Assembly (NCBI GenBank): GCA_018814825.1
Contig: JAHIYJ010000060.1
Location: 1 to 44,628, forward strand
Reading direction: 5' to 3'
DNA from: Candidatus Omnitrophota bacterium
GTDB lineage: Bacteria; Omnitrophota; Gorgyraeia; Gorgyraeales; Gorgyraeaceae
Length of the DNA stretch: 44,628 nucleotides
Positions 31,699 to 39,582 of the stretch are shown here, piece after piece (the stretch's first letter is position 1; each line of letters starts with the position of its first letter). The notes below the pieces were generated by a model. The model made no database searches, was not told the DNA's origin, and saw only the letters and a list, made by a program, of their open reading frames with translations. Both the position numbers and the translations under genes were made by a program.

Positions 31699-33588
31699 TT
31701 ACTTTTTCAGGGTGGCGGCCACGTCCCTTATCATCCTGCAATAGAGGTCAAATCCTATTTCTGATATATAGCCGTGCTGCTGGGGCCCAAGGAGGTTCCC
31801 GGCACCCCTTATCTCCAGATCTTCCATGGCTATCTTAAACCCTGACCCAAGCTCCCTGTAGCGCTCGATGGCCCTGAGTCTTCTCTCTGATTCGCCGCTA
31901 AGGACTACGCCTTTTGGAACTAAAAAATAAGCGTACGCCTTGTTCCTGAACCTGCCCACCCTGCCCTTCAGCTGATATAGATCAGCAAGACCGAACATGT
32001 CAGCCCGATTTACGATCAGGGTATTGGTATTAGGGATGTCTATTCCGGATTCTATTATAACCGTACACACAAGAACGTCAATATTTCCTTTTATAAATTC
32101 GGCCATCACCTTCTCAAGCTCCTTTGGCCGCATCCTGCCGTGAGCGATATTCACCCGAGCAGAGGGGACCAATCTGGAAATCCTGGACGCGATCCTGTCT
32201 ATGCCCTCGATCCTGTTGTGGATAAAAAAGACCTGCCCTTTTCTTTTTTTCTCCCTGATAATAGCCTCTTTCACGATCTCGTCATGGTATTCGGCCAGGC
32301 AGACCTCTACCGGCAGCCTGTCCTGTGGAGGAGTTTCTATTATGGACATGTCCTTTATGTTCATAAGTGACATGTACAGTGTCCTGGGTATAGGCGTGGC
32401 TGTCAGAGTCAATACATCCACGAGGAGCCTTATCTTTTTCAGTTTTTCCTTGTCTTTTACGCCGAACCTCTGCTCCTCGTCGATAATAACGAGGCCGAGG
32501 TCCTTAAACTTTATATCCTTTCTTAAAATAGCGTGGGTGCCTATCAATATATCCACCGAACCATTTTCAACGTCTTTCAGTATCCCGCCGATCTGGCCTT
32601 CTGTCCTGAATCTGCACACTAGCTCTGTCCTTACGGGAAAATCTTTCACCCTCTCCTTAAACGTGATAAAGTGCTGTTCGGCCAATAATGTGGTCGGGAC
32701 AAGCATGGCTACCTGTTTATTATCCATGACGGCTTTAAACGCCGCGCGCAGGGCAACCTCTGTTTTGCCATAACCCACGTCGCCGCATAAAAGCCTGTCC
32801 ATTGGCCTTTTCGACTCCATGTCTGTCTTTACTTCCTCTACTGACCTGGCCTGGTCAGGGGTCTCTTTATATGGGAAGTTTTTCTCAAACTCTTTCTGCC
32901 AGTCCATATCTTTAGAAAAAGCGTAACCGTCCAACTTGCCGCGCATCGCGTTTATCTCCAGTAGCTCAAACGCCATCGAGTAAACGCCTTTTTTGGCCCT
33001 CTCTTTCGCTCTTCCCCAGGCCTTTCCGCCGAGCTTGTATAATCTGGGCGGCTTCTTATCGAAACCTATGTACCGCTGTATGAGATGCATCTCTTCTATG
33101 GGCACGTACAGTTTGTCGCCGCCGGAATACTCTATCACAATATGGTCATTATCCTCGTCCCTGAACCTGATTTTCTCAAAACCCCTGAATATGCCTATAC
33201 CATGGTCCACGTGCACTACATAGTCATTGATACTCATGTCAATAAAAGATTCGAGCGGCAAGCTTTCTCCGAGGGCTATCTTTAAGGGCCTCTTTCTCTT
33301 TGGATACAGCCCGAGCTTCGGCAGTATTATTACCATGGAATGCTCTTCGAGGGGTTCGTTGGAGATTATACTGAAACTCTTTATGGATTCTACCTGATTG
33401 CCGGCCAGTTCAATGCGCACCGGACCGTCAAAAGTAGGCGGGAATATATCTATAATGCCTCCGCGCATACTGAAATCGCCTGGCTCGGAGATCCTCTGGC
33501 ACCTTTCGTAGCCATACGAGGTCAAATCCCTCGCGAGGGTATTATAACTTAAATTCTCTCCTTTGTAGATCTTGATGGATTCGAACAT
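31699..33588 (-). CDS. mfd: Compact Mfd-like transcription-repair coupling factor
   Basis: 629 residues against about 1100-1150 for usual Mfd. Residues 1-95 keep only the end of the UvrB-like module (EPGDFSMRGGIIDIFPP). Residues about 115-180 are the RNA-polymerase-interacting domain (DYVVHVDHGIGIFRGFEKI). The double-stranded DNA translocase follows: Walker A CGDVGYGKTEVALRAA, DEEQRFGV box, TATPIPRTL, and motif VI with QLKGRVGRFRN. It ends with GAGNLLGPQQHGYISEIGFDLYCR and four lysine-rich positions, where normal Mfd continues into the C-terminal D7 domain. The preceding codon is a stop, and argS ends 70 bases upstream, so no N-terminal part is hidden next to it. No ribosome site is obvious. 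Confidence 0.88.
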   Translation of the reverse strand: MFESIKIYKGENLSYNTLARDLTSYGYERCQRISEPGDFSMRGGIIDIFPPTFDGPVRIELAGNQVESIKSFSIISNEPLEEHSMVIILPKLGLYPKRKRPLKIALGESLPLESFIDMSINDYVVHVDHGIGIFRGFEKIRFRDEDNDHIVIEYSGGDKLYVPIEEMHLIQRYIGFDKKPPRLYKLGGKAWGRAKERAKKGVYSMAFELLEINAMRGKLDGYAFSKDMDWQKEFEKNFPYKETPDQARSVEEVKTDMESKRPMDRLLCGDVGYGKTEVALRAAFKAVMDNKQVAMLVPTTLLAEQHFITFKERVKDFPVRTELVCRFRTEGQIGGILKDVENGSVDILIGTHAILRKDIKFKDLGLVIIDEEQRFGVKDKEKLKKIRLLVDVLTLTATPIPRTLYMSLMNIKDMSIIETPPQDRLPVEVCLAEYHDEIVKEAIIREKKRKGQVFFIHNRIEGIDRIASRISRLVPSARVNIAHGRMRPKELEKVMAEFIKGNIDVLVCTVIIESGIDIPNTNTLIVNRADMFGLADLYQLKGRVGRFRNKAYAYFLVPKGVVLSGESERRLRAIERYRELGSGFKIAMEDLEIRGAGNLLGPQQHGYISEIGFDLYCRMIRDVAATLKK

Positions 33589-33589
33589 T

Positions 33590-33657
33590 TAAGGTGCGGG
33601 ATAAGTTCGGGCAAATGAGTTATGAAAATCAAAGATTTTCGTAACTCATGCCCTCAC
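33590..33657. repeat. Hairpin-box repeat, copy 3 (reverse orientation)
   Basis: AAGGTGCGGGATAAGTTCG (33591-33609), the reverse complement of the box in copies 1 and 2, is followed by ATGAGTTATGAAAATC and GATTTTCGTAACTCAT. These form a 16-bp stem with one mismatch and an AAA loop. It fills the argS-mfd spacer. Confidence 0.7.
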
Positions 33658-35304
33658 TTACATCTTTTCCGGGGCCGCAACACCTAAGAGCTTTAAACCG
33701 CTGGAAAATACAGACCTTACAGCGTGTATTAGCGCAATCCTTGCTCTCGTGACTTGCTTATCGTCTGTTACAAAGCGATAAGAATCATAATAGGAATGAA
33801 AAGCCCTGGCGAGATCCTGCAGATACGACAGTAGTATAAACGGCTCCAGGTTTTTAGCCGATGTCTCTATAATAGACGGGTAGTTTATCAACGTCTTGAT
33901 AATACCTATCTCCTCTTCTTTGTCCAGGAACTCCAGGCATTTTACGTCCGGCTTTACGTTACCTGAAAAATTTATCGCGCTCGAGATGCGGGCATGCGCA
34001 TACTGGATATAATAGACTGGGTTGTCCATGGTCTTTGCCTTTGCCAGCTCCAGGTCAAAGTCCAGGTGGCTGGCAGTTCGTCTCATTATAAAAAAGAACC
34101 TGCCTGCGTCCCTCCCAACCTCATCTATGACCTCTCTTAGGGTGATAAACTCTCCTTCCCTGGTGGACATACGCGCAGGTTTCTTGTCCCTGTACAGGGT
34201 GACGAGCTGGGCTATCAGAATAGACAATTTCCCCCTGTCAAAACCAAGGGCCTGGCACGCCGCCTTTATCCTGTTAACGTAGCCGTGGTGATCAGGACCC
34301 CAGATATTTATCACCCTTTCATAGCCCTTCTCAAACTTCTCCTTGTGATAAGCGATATCAGGCGCAAGATACGTATAGCTGCCGTCATTTTTTATTACCA
34401 CCCTGTCTTTGTCATCCCCGAGCTCGGTTGACCTGAGCCATACAGCTCCGTCTTTCTCATACAGAAAACCTTTTTTCCTTAAAATGTCCAGGGCCTTTTT
34501 AATCTTCCCTGATTTTGAGAGCCCCTTCTGGCTGAACCACGCGTCAAAATCCACCCCAAAATCAGCAAGGTCTTTTTTTATCGCGCTCATTATTTTCCTA
34601 TAAGCGAAATCCATAAAGTACTGGTCATCGGACATTTCGCCGGGTCCCGCCGAATCTTTAATCTCCTTCGCTATGTCATATATATACGCGCCCTTATAAC
34701 CGTTTTCAGGGAACTCCGAAGCCAGGCCTGATAATTCCATGAAGCGGGCCTTCACCGACCTGGCGAGAATACCCATCTGCACGCCTTCGTCATTTACATA
34801 ATATTCGCGTGTAACTCTATATCCGCAATATTCCAGTATCCTGGCCAGAGAATCCCCTATCGCCGCCTGCCTGCCATGAGCGACAGTCAAAGGCCCCGTA
34901 GGGTTTGCGCTCACGAACTCTATCTGCACTTTCCGGCGCCTGCCTATGGAAGACGCGCCGAATGTTTCAGGTCTTCTCAAAATACCAGCCAGCGCTGACC
35001 TCACGGCGCTGTCTGATATGTAAAAATTTATAAAACCGGGGCGCTCTATTTTTATCTCCTTAATCAGACCGCCGCGCGTACTGTCGTCTTTTATCCTATC
35101 TATGATGGCCGAAGCGATATCAGGGGGGGATTTTTTCAGGGCCTTGGTCATCCGCATGGCGATATTGGAGGAAAAGTCCCCAAAGCGCTTATCTTTCGGC
35201 ACTTCAAGATAAATGTCCGAGAGGACATCCTGGCCGGAATCCGGAAAAGCCTTCTTTACCGCTGTCCTCAAAATATCGATTATCTGTTTCTCTATGTCAG
35301 GCAT
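33658..35304 (-). CDS. argS: Arginyl-tRNA synthetase
   Basis: 548 residues, class Ia enzyme charging tRNA-Arg. It has the Arg-specific N-terminal add-1 domain (about 1-110). The HIGH-type motif is in ANPTGPLTVAHGRQAAIGD (about 133-151), followed by YYVNDEGVQM and WGPDHHGYVNRIKAA. The KMSKS position reads ARMSTREGEF. The C-terminal DALR anticodon-binding domain (INYPSIIETSAKNLEPFILLSYLQDLARAFH region) is complete. Fits the family in length and order. Confidence 0.96.
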   Translation of the reverse strand: MPDIEKQIIDILRTAVKKAFPDSGQDVLSDIYLEVPKDKRFGDFSSNIAMRMTKALKKSPPDIASAIIDRIKDDSTRGGLIKEIKIERPGFINFYISDSAVRSALAGILRRPETFGASSIGRRRKVQIEFVSANPTGPLTVAHGRQAAIGDSLARILEYCGYRVTREYYVNDEGVQMGILARSVKARFMELSGLASEFPENGYKGAYIYDIAKEIKDSAGPGEMSDDQYFMDFAYRKIMSAIKKDLADFGVDFDAWFSQKGLSKSGKIKKALDILRKKGFLYEKDGAVWLRSTELGDDKDRVVIKNDGSYTYLAPDIAYHKEKFEKGYERVINIWGPDHHGYVNRIKAACQALGFDRGKLSILIAQLVTLYRDKKPARMSTREGEFITLREVIDEVGRDAGRFFFIMRRTASHLDFDLELAKAKTMDNPVYYIQYAHARISSAINFSGNVKPDVKCLEFLDKEEEIGIIKTLINYPSIIETSAKNLEPFILLSYLQDLARAFHSYYDSYRFVTDDKQVTRARIALIHAVRSVFSSGLKLLGVAAPEKM

Positions 35305-35322
35305 ATTTTCTCTTAATAAAAA

Positions 35323-35360
35323 ATCGAATTACCAGTTGTCGCTCACAGTGGCAATTCGAT
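35323..35360. repeat. Hairpin between the HD-GYP gene and argS
   Basis: ATCGAATTACCA (35323-35334) and TGGCAATTCGAT (35349-35360) pair over 12 positions with one mismatch, with a 14-base loop. It lies just upstream of the argS start. Terminator, translation-control hairpin or dispersed repeat cannot be told apart; there is no T tract. Confidence 0.5.
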
Positions 35361-35386
35361 ACGCGTCCTCGCTCGCCCCCTTATTC

Positions 35387-36508
35387 TTACTTTTTCTTCC
35401 TGTCCAGCATTTTCACGAAGATCTTAACTAGCTCAGAGTCAAACTGAGAGCCTGAATTCTTTAAAAGCTCTTCCTTGGCCTTTTTGAGCGACAGGCCCTT
35501 CCTGTAAGGCCTGTCTGAAACCATGGATTCATAGGCGTCCGTAATGGCGAGTATCCTGGCCCCTAAGGGGATCTTTTTTTTCTTCAGCTTGCCCGGATAC
35601 CCCCTGCCGTCACATCTCTCGTGATGCCGCAATATAATAGGAGCGAGGTCGTTTAAGAACCCTATCTGCTCCACTATGCCCGACCCCAGGACAGGGTGCA
35701 TGACCATTATCTTCCATTCCTCATCCGTAAGCTTTGACGGCTTCCTGAGTATGCCGACATCTATGCCTATCTTGCCTATGTCATGCAAAAGGCTGGCGTA
35801 TTTCAATATCTCCTTATCGTGGTCACTAAGCCCTAATTCTTCGGCTATCCTTATGGAATGCTCCATTACGCGCTCTGAATGGCCGTAGGTATGGCTGTCC
35901 TTGGCGTCAATGATATTAGACAGCGTCTTTATCGTATTAAGATAACTCATCTCCGCCTGCTCGTACAGCCTGGCATTCTCTATGGCAATGGCCGCCTGGC
36001 TGGCCAACATGGAAAGAAAACTGGCATCCTCGTCCGTATACTTGCCTGGCTTCCTGCTGTATATGCTCAGGACCCCCGCGATCCTGTTTCTCTGCACAAG
36101 AGGCACGGTAACAAGCGAACGGAGGCCTTTCTGTTTCGCGAGATAAGGATACTTATAATGCCGTTCTTTCTGTACATCGTTGATGATATAAGGTTTTTGT
36201 TTTTTTACGACACGGCCTGCGATACTTTCCCCTATCTTAAGGCTCTTTTTGATCTCGTAGTATCTGTTATTCATCCCGCAGGAACTTCTCAGGATGAGCT
36301 CCTGCCCTGTCTCATCCAGAAGCCGTATCGAACAGGAAGAGGCGTCCATTACCTTTGCCGCCTTTCTGGTAATGAGCTTAAGGACCTCGTCCAAATGGAG
36401 TGTGGATGTTATAGACTTGCCGATATCGTAGAGCGCGGAAAATTCTTTTATTTTCTTTTTGAGGTTTTTTTCGAGCGTTTTGTTGTCTTTTTTCGCTTTT
36501 TTTGACAT
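35387..36508 (-). CDS. GAF/HD-GYP domain protein (probable cyclic-di-GMP phosphodiesterase)
   Basis: 373 residues. A charged coiled-coil start (about 1-30) is followed by a GAF sensor domain (about 30-185, DASSCSIRLLDETGQELILRSS, VTVPLVQRNRIAGVLSIYS) and an HD-GYP domain (about 190-365). Metal ligands and substrate motif: HTYGHSERV, LLHDIGKIGID and HHERCDGRGYP, all intact, so hydrolysis of cyclic-di-GMP (or a related dinucleotide) is likely. No membrane helix, so a soluble cytoplasmic sensor-enzyme. Its start overlaps the lysine-rich end of rsfS by 61 bases. Confidence 0.92.
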   Translation of the reverse strand: MSKKAKKDNKTLEKNLKKKIKEFSALYDIGKSITSTLHLDEVLKLITRKAAKVMDASSCSIRLLDETGQELILRSSCGMNNRYYEIKKSLKIGESIAGRVVKKQKPYIINDVQKERHYKYPYLAKQKGLRSLVTVPLVQRNRIAGVLSIYSRKPGKYTDEDASFLSMLASQAAIAIENARLYEQAEMSYLNTIKTLSNIIDAKDSHTYGHSERVMEHSIRIAEELGLSDHDKEILKYASLLHDIGKIGIDVGILRKPSKLTDEEWKIMVMHPVLGSGIVEQIGFLNDLAPIILRHHERCDGRGYPGKLKKKKIPLGARILAITDAYESMVSDRPYRKGLSLKKAKEELLKNSGSQFDSELVKIFVKMLDRKKK

Positions 36509-36843
36509 AACCTGACTCTCGGGGCGTCAGCCCACAGACTTTCAAGGTTATAAAACAGCCTTGCTTCTTCGCTGAATACGTGGAGCACGACATCATAAGC
36601 GTCCACGAGCATCCAGCCGCCTTCCCTGTATCCTTCGATACTGGCGATAGATTCGCCCGTGTTAAGCAGGGATTCTTTTATATTATCTATGATTGTCTGC
36701 GACCTTGCGGTAGAACTGGAGGTTGCTATTATGAAAAAATCTGTGATATTGGATAGCTTGCGCATATCCAATATCACGATATCTTCCGCCTTTTTAGCTT
36801 TAGCGAGTTCTACTACAAGAAGCGCCTTCTGCCTTGATCTCAC
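36448..36843 (-). CDS. rsfS: Ribosomal silencing factor RsfS
   Basis: 131 residues; binds L14 and blocks subunit joining in stationary phase. The family core is KAEDIVILDMRKLSNITDFFIIATSSS, then the IASIEGYREGGWMLVDAYDVVLHVF segment with the terminal YNLESLWADAP. The start is GTG at 36841-36843. The tail (about residues 112-131) is an unusual Lys/Arg/Thr-rich extension, exactly where the gene overlaps the HD-GYP start in another frame. It is 19 bases after the DUF5679 gene. The usual pairing with nadD is broken here; nadD lies about 460 bases beyond DUF5679. Confidence 0.93.
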   Translation of the reverse strand: MRSRQKALLVVELAKAKKAEDIVILDMRKLSNITDFFIIATSSSTARSQTIIDNIKESLLNTGESIASIEGYREGGWMLVDAYDVVLHVFSEEARLFYNLESLWADAPRVRLCQKKRKKTTKRSKKTSKRK

Positions 36844-36862
36844 TTATGATTCCGTATAAACT

Positions 36863-37009
36863 TTATTTATTTCCAAGAATACAAAACATGCTTGTTCCGC
36901 AGGAAGGACATTTGCCTTTCATAGCCTTGCGCTTATTTTTCATCGTAACTTCTTTTGCTTCCGACATTTCTTTCTTCGCCTTGCACTTCACGCAATAACC
37001 TTGTGCCAT
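36863..37009 (-). CDS. DUF5679 zinc-ribbon peptide
   Basis: 48 residues, recognised by translating the spacer. It starts MAQGYCVKCKAKKEMSEA, continues with VTMKNKRKAMKGKCPSCG and ends with TSMFCILGNK. Two CxxC knuckles (CVKC and CPSC) would bind one zinc. This matches the small DUF5679 family, whose function is unknown. AGGAGG seven bases before the ATG is one of the best ribosome sites in the window, which suggests high expression. It is the first gene after the promoter at 37174-37202. Confidence 0.9.
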   Translation of the reverse strand: MAQGYCVKCKAKKEMSEAKEVTMKNKRKAMKGKCPSCGTSMFCILGNK

Positions 37010-37020
37010 TAAACACCTCC

Positions 37021-37140
37021 TTTAAATGAGCATTTTAGTTACGAAAATCTTTGATTTTAGTAACTAAATCTCCTTTGTGTAGCATCCTAAAAGATGCGAA
37101 TTTATCCCGCACCTTTTCTGCATCTATATCATTCAGCGCT
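37021..37140. repeat. Hairpin-box repeat, copy 2, in the DUF5679-rsfS leader
   Basis: TTTAGTTACGAAAATC and GATTTTAGTAACTAAA form a long stem (about 37031-37068), followed by GCATCCTAAAAGATGC and the box GCGAATTTATCCCG (37096-37109) continuing CACCTT. It would be transcribed as part of the roughly 160-base 5' leader of the operon. Confidence 0.7.
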
Positions 37141-37173
37141 AAGAAAGGTGCTGGATGAATTATGTTTTCATAA

Positions 37174-37202
37174 ACTTTAACACAATATTTTAAAATTGTC
37201 AA
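37174..37202 (-). promoter_or_regulatory. Promoter of the DUF5679-rsfS-HD-GYP-argS operon
   Basis: A perfect TTGACA (37197-37202) and TAAAGT (37174-37179) are separated by exactly 17 bases on the minus strand, in an AT-rich stretch. It is the best -35 element in the window. Confidence 0.65.
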
Positions 37203-37308
37203 ATATTTTTAAGATTTTAAGATTTTAACCTTCTAATGCTTGCAATGTTCCGTTACGCGCTGTATACGGCTCAAGCGCAGTGCATTCAAGATGCATCGTT
37301 AGGGACGA

Positions 37309-37410
37309 GCCCCGTACCAAATTCTTAAATATCACCGAATTACCTGTGAGAATTTTTAGCAATCAGTTACAAATGGTAAAAGGTTTCTCAATTAGAATTT
37401 GGTACGGGGC
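37309..37410. repeat. 102-bp MITE-like element with 17-bp terminal inverted repeats
   Basis: GCCCCGTACCAAATTCT (37309-37325) and its exact reverse complement (37394-37410) flank 68 bases with no open frame. The nine-base end CCCCGTACC also forms a hairpin at 7614-7645. CGAGC-like bases occur just outside both ends. It lies in the 463-base spacer between DUF5679 and nadD. The remaining bases there (37203-37308, 37411-37472) hold only small palindromes such as ATGCATC/GTGCATT words. Confidence 0.7.
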
Positions 37411-37472
37411 GAGCAGGGCTGGCTATGTGCTGGGAGTGCAGCATAACTGTTTAAATCGTACAATTTAAAATT

Positions 37473-38045
37473 TTAGCCTTTGTAAAGCCTGTTTGTTTCT
37501 ATGTAATCCCGCACTTTTCCGGGGACAAGGCCTGTTATGTCGAGCCCATCCCTGATCCTCCGGCGTATATCCGAGGCGGATATATCTTTGGCGTCTATAT
37601 CCAGGATAACAAAACCGGGCATGGAGCCCTCAACAACGAAACCGGGACGCCTGGCCAGAACAAACCTGCTCAGTTTCAGGATCCCGTCGAGATCTTTCCA
37701 TTTATCAAGGTCCCTCAGGGCGTCCGAACCTGTTATAAAATACATCTCCGCGTCGCGCCCGTATTCTTCGTTAAGCTGGCGCAGGGTATCTATAGAATAA
37801 GACTTGCCTTTCCTTTTTATTTCAATATCTGACAGCTCAAAAGCACTTCTCCCGGCAATAGCCAGCCTGGCCATATTATACCTGTGCTCTGTGTGAGTAA
37901 TCTTTGAGCCGGACTTGTGTGGCGTCAGGTAAGTGGGAATAAATACGATTTTATCCAGGTTAAGCTTCTTGATAGCCTCCTCCGCCAGATAAAGATGCCC
38001 GTTATGTATGGGGTCAAATGTCCCGCCTAAGATACCGATTCGCAT
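37473..38045 (-). CDS. nadD: Nicotinate-nucleotide adenylyltransferase
   Basis: 190 residues from the ATG at 38045; adenylates nicotinate mononucleotide in NAD synthesis. GGTFDPIHNGHLYLAEEA holds the HxGH nucleotide-binding motif. IPTYLTPHKS, FITGSDALRDLDKW and the terminal ISASDIRRRIRDG (the ISSTxxR position) complete the family pattern. The open frame extends 30 codons further upstream, but those codons are repeat sequence (the 38049-38190 element), so I exclude them. The ribosome site is weak (GAGA). Confidence 0.95.
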   Translation of the reverse strand: MRIGILGGTFDPIHNGHLYLAEEAIKKLNLDKIVFIPTYLTPHKSGSKITHTEHRYNMARLAIAGRSAFELSDIEIKRKGKSYSIDTLRQLNEEYGRDAEMYFITGSDALRDLDKWKDLDGILKLSRFVLARRPGFVVEGSMPGFVILDIDAKDISASDIRRRIRDGLDITGLVPGKVRDYIETNRLYKG

Positions 38046-38048
38046 CAT

Positions 38049-38190
38049 ATCTCTATAGAAGCTAGTTCGTGGTTGTGGATGCTGGTTAGGAAGCTGGGTA
38101 TGGAAACTGGAAGCTTGTATTTTTCCAGCTTCCATTTACTAGCTTCTAGCTTCCTAACCAGCTTCTATACCCATAAACCAGCTTCCACAA
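38049..38190. repeat. Dispersed inverted-repeat element (GCTGGTTAGGAAGCT)
   Basis: GCTGGTTAGGAAGCT (38081-38095) pairs exactly with AGCTTCCTAACCAGC (38148-38162). Inside, ATGGAAACTGGAAGC faces CCAGCTTCCAT, and further outside TATAGAAGCT faces AGCTTCTATA. It fills the lpd-nadD spacer. A diverged copy is at 20842-20945. Confidence 0.8.
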
Positions 38191-38195
38191 CTTGT

Positions 38196-39563
38196 TTAAA
38201 TAGAATGTATTGCCCTGTTATGCACCGCTTCTGAGACTTCCTGTATAATTTCAGATAGGGTGGGATGCGCGTGTATAACGCCGGCGAGTTTTTCCGAGGT
38301 AATCCCGAACTGAACACAAGGCGAAATCTCAGCGATCAAATCCGTGGCGTGCGGGCCTATTATCTGCGCGCCGATGATTTTATCGTTATCGGCTTCTACA
38401 ACGAGCTTCACGAATCCTTCGGTTTCGGATATAACGTGCGCCTTGCCCATAGCCGAGAACAAAAATTTTCTGGAAAGCGCTTTTATACCCCGTTCTTCCG
38501 CCTTTTCGTCCGTAAATCCGACACTCGCTATCTCCGGCCGCGTAAAAATGCAATTCGGCACGACATTGTAATCTATGTCGTGATCCCTCCCAAGCATGGA
38601 TTCAACGCTCGCGATGCCTTCTCTTGACGCGACATGCGCCAGGAGGAACCCGCCTATCACATCTCCCGCCGCGTATATGTTCTTTATATTTGTCCTGAAA
38701 TCCTTATCTATTTTAACCCTTCCTCTGTCATGCTCGACACCAATCTCTTCTATACCAAGCCCTCTAGAATCAGGGATTCTGCCCACGCAAACAAGGGCCT
38801 TCTCTGACTCTATATCCCGCCCGTCCGAAAGAGAGGCCTTTATTCCCTCTTCGGCCCTCTCTAGACGCTCCACTTTTGTCTTAGTGAAAATATTTATACC
38901 CCTCCTCTTCAGTATCTGCTCTAATTTCCTGGCTACTTCCCTGTCTTCGCCGGGCAAAAGCTGGTCCAGCATCTCGATGATAGTTATGTCCACGCCAAAG
39001 GTCCTGTAGATAGAGGAGAGCTCACAGCCTATCACCCCGCCGCCTATTACCAGCATGCTCTTTGGCAGGGCCTTTAGAGATAAGAACTGCCTGCTGGATA
39101 GGATACACTCTCCGTCAAATGGCATGCCCGGCAGTTCAAACGGGGCTGAGCCTGTGGCTATCAGTATGTTTTTCGCGCCTATCTCCCTGCCTCCCGCAAG
39201 TATACGCCCTGCGTCTTTTAACTTCGCCTCTCCATTTATTACATCTATCTTTCTCGCCTTAAAAAGTGTCTCGATGCCAGAGGCGAGTTTTTTGACAATA
39301 GCGTCTTTCCGCGAACTCACCTTTCCAAAATCCAGACCGTAAGTTTTTACATCTATCCCGAACTCCTCCGCTCGCTGAATGCCGGATAATATCTCGCTTG
39401 AGGCCGCCAGGGCCTTGGTGGGTATGCATCCCCAATTCAGGCAGGCTCCGCCTATAGAGTCTTTCTCAAAAACACAAGTCCTCATCCCTGATTGGGCCGC
39501 CCTGATCGCGGCCACATAACCACACGGGCCTGAGCCTATTATGGCAAGATCATATTTAGTCAT
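38196..39563 (-). CDS. lpdA: Dihydrolipoamide dehydrogenase
   Basis: 455 residues; FAD flavoprotein reoxidising lipoyl groups of 2-oxoacid dehydrogenase or glycine-cleavage complexes. It has the FAD-binding AIIGSGPCGYVAAIRAAQ, the redox disulfide GGACLNWGCIPTKAL, the NAD-binding MLVIGGGVIGCELSSIY and IYAAGDVIG. The C-terminal dimer domain carries HAHPTLSEIIQE (active-site His-Glu). Full length. No E2 component is in the window. It follows mdh by 19 bases and probably belongs with the TCA-type genes upstream. Confidence 0.95.
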   Translation of the reverse strand: MTKYDLAIIGSGPCGYVAAIRAAQSGMRTCVFEKDSIGGACLNWGCIPTKALAASSEILSGIQRAEEFGIDVKTYGLDFGKVSSRKDAIVKKLASGIETLFKARKIDVINGEAKLKDAGRILAGGREIGAKNILIATGSAPFELPGMPFDGECILSSRQFLSLKALPKSMLVIGGGVIGCELSSIYRTFGVDITIIEMLDQLLPGEDREVARKLEQILKRRGINIFTKTKVERLERAEEGIKASLSDGRDIESEKALVCVGRIPDSRGLGIEEIGVEHDRGRVKIDKDFRTNIKNIYAAGDVIGGFLLAHVASREGIASVESMLGRDHDIDYNVVPNCIFTRPEIASVGFTDEKAEERGIKALSRKFLFSAMGKAHVISETEGFVKLVVEADNDKIIGAQIIGPHATDLIAEISPCVQFGITSEKLAGVIHAHPTLSEIIQEVSEAVHNRAIHSI

Positions 39564-39582
39564 AAGTTTTGAGGTTGAATCT

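Noticed and set aside
31682-31741. Upstream start of the SurA-like gene inside mfd.
   Set aside because: It would put 20 charged residues before the signal peptide and overlap mfd. The ATG at 31681 has a good ribosome site.
37203-37472. tRNA or small RNA gene in the spacer before nadD.
   Set aside because: No cloverleaf or T-loop sequence was found. The structure present is explained by inverted repeats.
38046-38135. N-terminal extension of nadD by 30 codons.
   Set aside because: The codons are part of the dispersed repeat at 38049-38190, and the enzyme's first strand (MRIGILGGTFDP) begins right after them.
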